DNA from: JBGPTF01 sp041490445
GTDB lineage: Bacteria > Acidobacteriota > Terriglobia > Acidiferrales > UBA7541
Reading direction: 5' to 3'
Assembly (NCBI GenBank): GCA_041490445.1
Contig: JBGPTF010000012.1
Span: forward strand, 62,001 to 126,000
Length of the DNA: 64,000 nucleotides
Part shown: piece by piece, positions 63,244 to 64,000 of the stretch
How the letters are laid out: every line of letters starts with the position of its first letter
Position numbering within the stretch: position 1 is the first letter of the stretch
Notes under the pieces: generated by a model
Told to the model about the DNA's origin: nothing
Databases searched by the model: none
Seen by the model: only the letters and a program-made list of their open reading frames with translations
Translations under genes and position numbers: made by a program

Positions 63244-63322
63244 AGCGGCTCGGATTATCGCGAGTCGCCGTCCCGTATCCCCAAATGGGATATACTCTCG
63301 CTAGGGTATTTCCACCGTGCCT

Positions 63323-64000
63323 ATGGTCCCCGGCTTGACACCAAGGAATAGGGGATGGTCACGAACCATTGCCCTGGCGGCACTAGCTCTTTTGATCGCC
63401 TTTCAAACTCCCGTCGAGTTACGCGCAAAGACGCCATCGCAACAAGAGTCTACGCAACTCTCTCCCCAGGAACTTTTCAAGCGCGTGTCGCGCTCCGTGT
63501 TTGTGGTAGAGGCCCTGGACTCGCAGGGCTCCGTAATTGCCTTTGGCAGCGGAGTCGTCGTCCAACGCCCGGGGCAGGAAACACCTCCGGAGACTCTGCC
63601 TGCCGATTTCTCGGATTGGGACAACAACTACCTGATTACCAACAGCCACGTTCTCGACGGGGCCGCGAGCGTTAGGGTTCGGCGAGGAGACAAGTCGTGG
63701 GCGGCCACAATCGTTCAGTGCGATGTCGAAGCAGATCTTTGCCAATTGGATGTTCCGGGGCTGAACGCTCCACCTTCGCCTCTCAGGTTATCTGCCACTC
63801 TACAGGTGGGCGAACACGTTTATGCCGTTGGGGCACCGGAAGGGCTGGAACTGACCTTCTCCGAAGGAATCATTTCCGGTCTCCGAGAGTCGGGCGGTCC
63901 AGGTCGCATCATTCAAACGACAGCGCCCGTGTCTCATGGTTCCAGCGGCGGCGGCCTCTTCGATGCTGCTGGTCACTTGTTGGGGATAACGACCTTTGTG
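63323..64000 (+). CDS. Trypsin-like (S1C/HtrA-type) serine protease, cut by window end
   Basis: The first 226 residues of a membrane-anchored or secreted protease. A hydrophobic segment (IALAALALLIAFQTPV, about 16-31) is the signal or anchor. The catalytic triad is visible: H109 in LITNSHVLDG, Asp at 138 or 143 in VEADLCQLDVPGL, and S208 in SHGSSGGGLFD. No PDZ domain has appeared by the cut. It is the only plus-strand gene seen in the element region and could be cargo or the start of chromosomal DNA. TATACT at 63291 is a possible -10. Confidence 0.85.
   Translation, partial: MVPGLTPRNRGWSRTIALAALALLIAFQTPVELRAKTPSQQESTQLSPQELFKRVSRSVFVVEALDSQGSVIAFGSGVVVQRPGQETPPETLPADFSDWDNNYLITNSHVLDGAASVRVRRGDKSWAATIVQCDVEADLCQLDVPGLNAPPSPLRLSATLQVGEHVYAVGAPEGLELTFSEGIISGLRESGGPGRIIQTTAPVSHGSSGGGLFDAAGHLLGITTFV

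Noticed and set aside
55371..64000. Complete prophage
   Set aside because: No terminase, portal, capsid, tail or lysis gene is visible in this part, and the right end is outside the window.

Overview
This is a GC-rich bacterial chromosome segment. It is most likely from an acidobacterium (Acidobacteriota): it carries paired acidobacterial-type VWFA proteins, a Ser/Thr kinase fused to a PD40-type beta-propeller, BshA (bacillithiol), KdsB (so an LPS-bearing outer membrane), a long Hfq and two complex I loci. This is inferred from gene families; no 16S gene is present.

Layout. 1-4 kb: 5' end of uvrA, deoB and two VWA proteins. 4.2-8.55 kb: a five-gene operon (ChrB, lipoprotein, double DUF1259 protein, stand-alone ChrB C-terminal domain, MFS transporter) under a strong promoter whose -10 lies in an inverted repeat. 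8.7-14.2 kb: kdsB, purA, then moeA-moaC-response regulator-mogA, a molybdenum-cofactor run with a DUF4388 response regulator inside it. 14.2-17 kb: kinase/propeller gene followed by a 21-codon remnant of a second kinase. 17.1-28.9 kb (+): complex I locus 1 (nuoACDHJKLMN) running into ATP synthase Fo genes (atpZ, atpI, atpB, atpE) and a terminator. 28.97-42.1 kb (-): complex I locus 2 (nuoA, C, D, a fused EF, G, H, J, K, L, M, N), convergent with locus 1. Neither locus has nuoB or nuoI, and locus 1 also lacks the NADH-input subunits E, F and G.

42.2-55.2 kb: housekeeping genes including thiS, ribA, a LytS-type sensor kinase, a GbsR/MarR regulator, bshA, SDR enzymes, a PaaI thioesterase, hfq, holB, tmk, yggS-yggU, an M24 peptidase and two small membrane proteins. 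Many first genes of transcription units here have a -10 hexamer only 7-15 nt before the start codon and no Shine-Dalgarno, which suggests leaderless mRNAs.

55.3-64 kb: a tRNA-Thr(CGT) gene with a tyrosine integrase directly behind its 3' end, opening an integrated mobile element whose far end is outside the window. Behind the integrase, nearly all on the minus strand, come an excisionase-like HTH, a 58-aa Cys-rich protein, a three-gene replication-like module, an XRE regulator, an unrecognised 338-aa protein, a serine recombinase with an HTH partner, an RFC-like AAA+ ATPase, an ArdC-N-like protein and an XRE regulator. A plus-strand trypsin-like protease runs off the window end.
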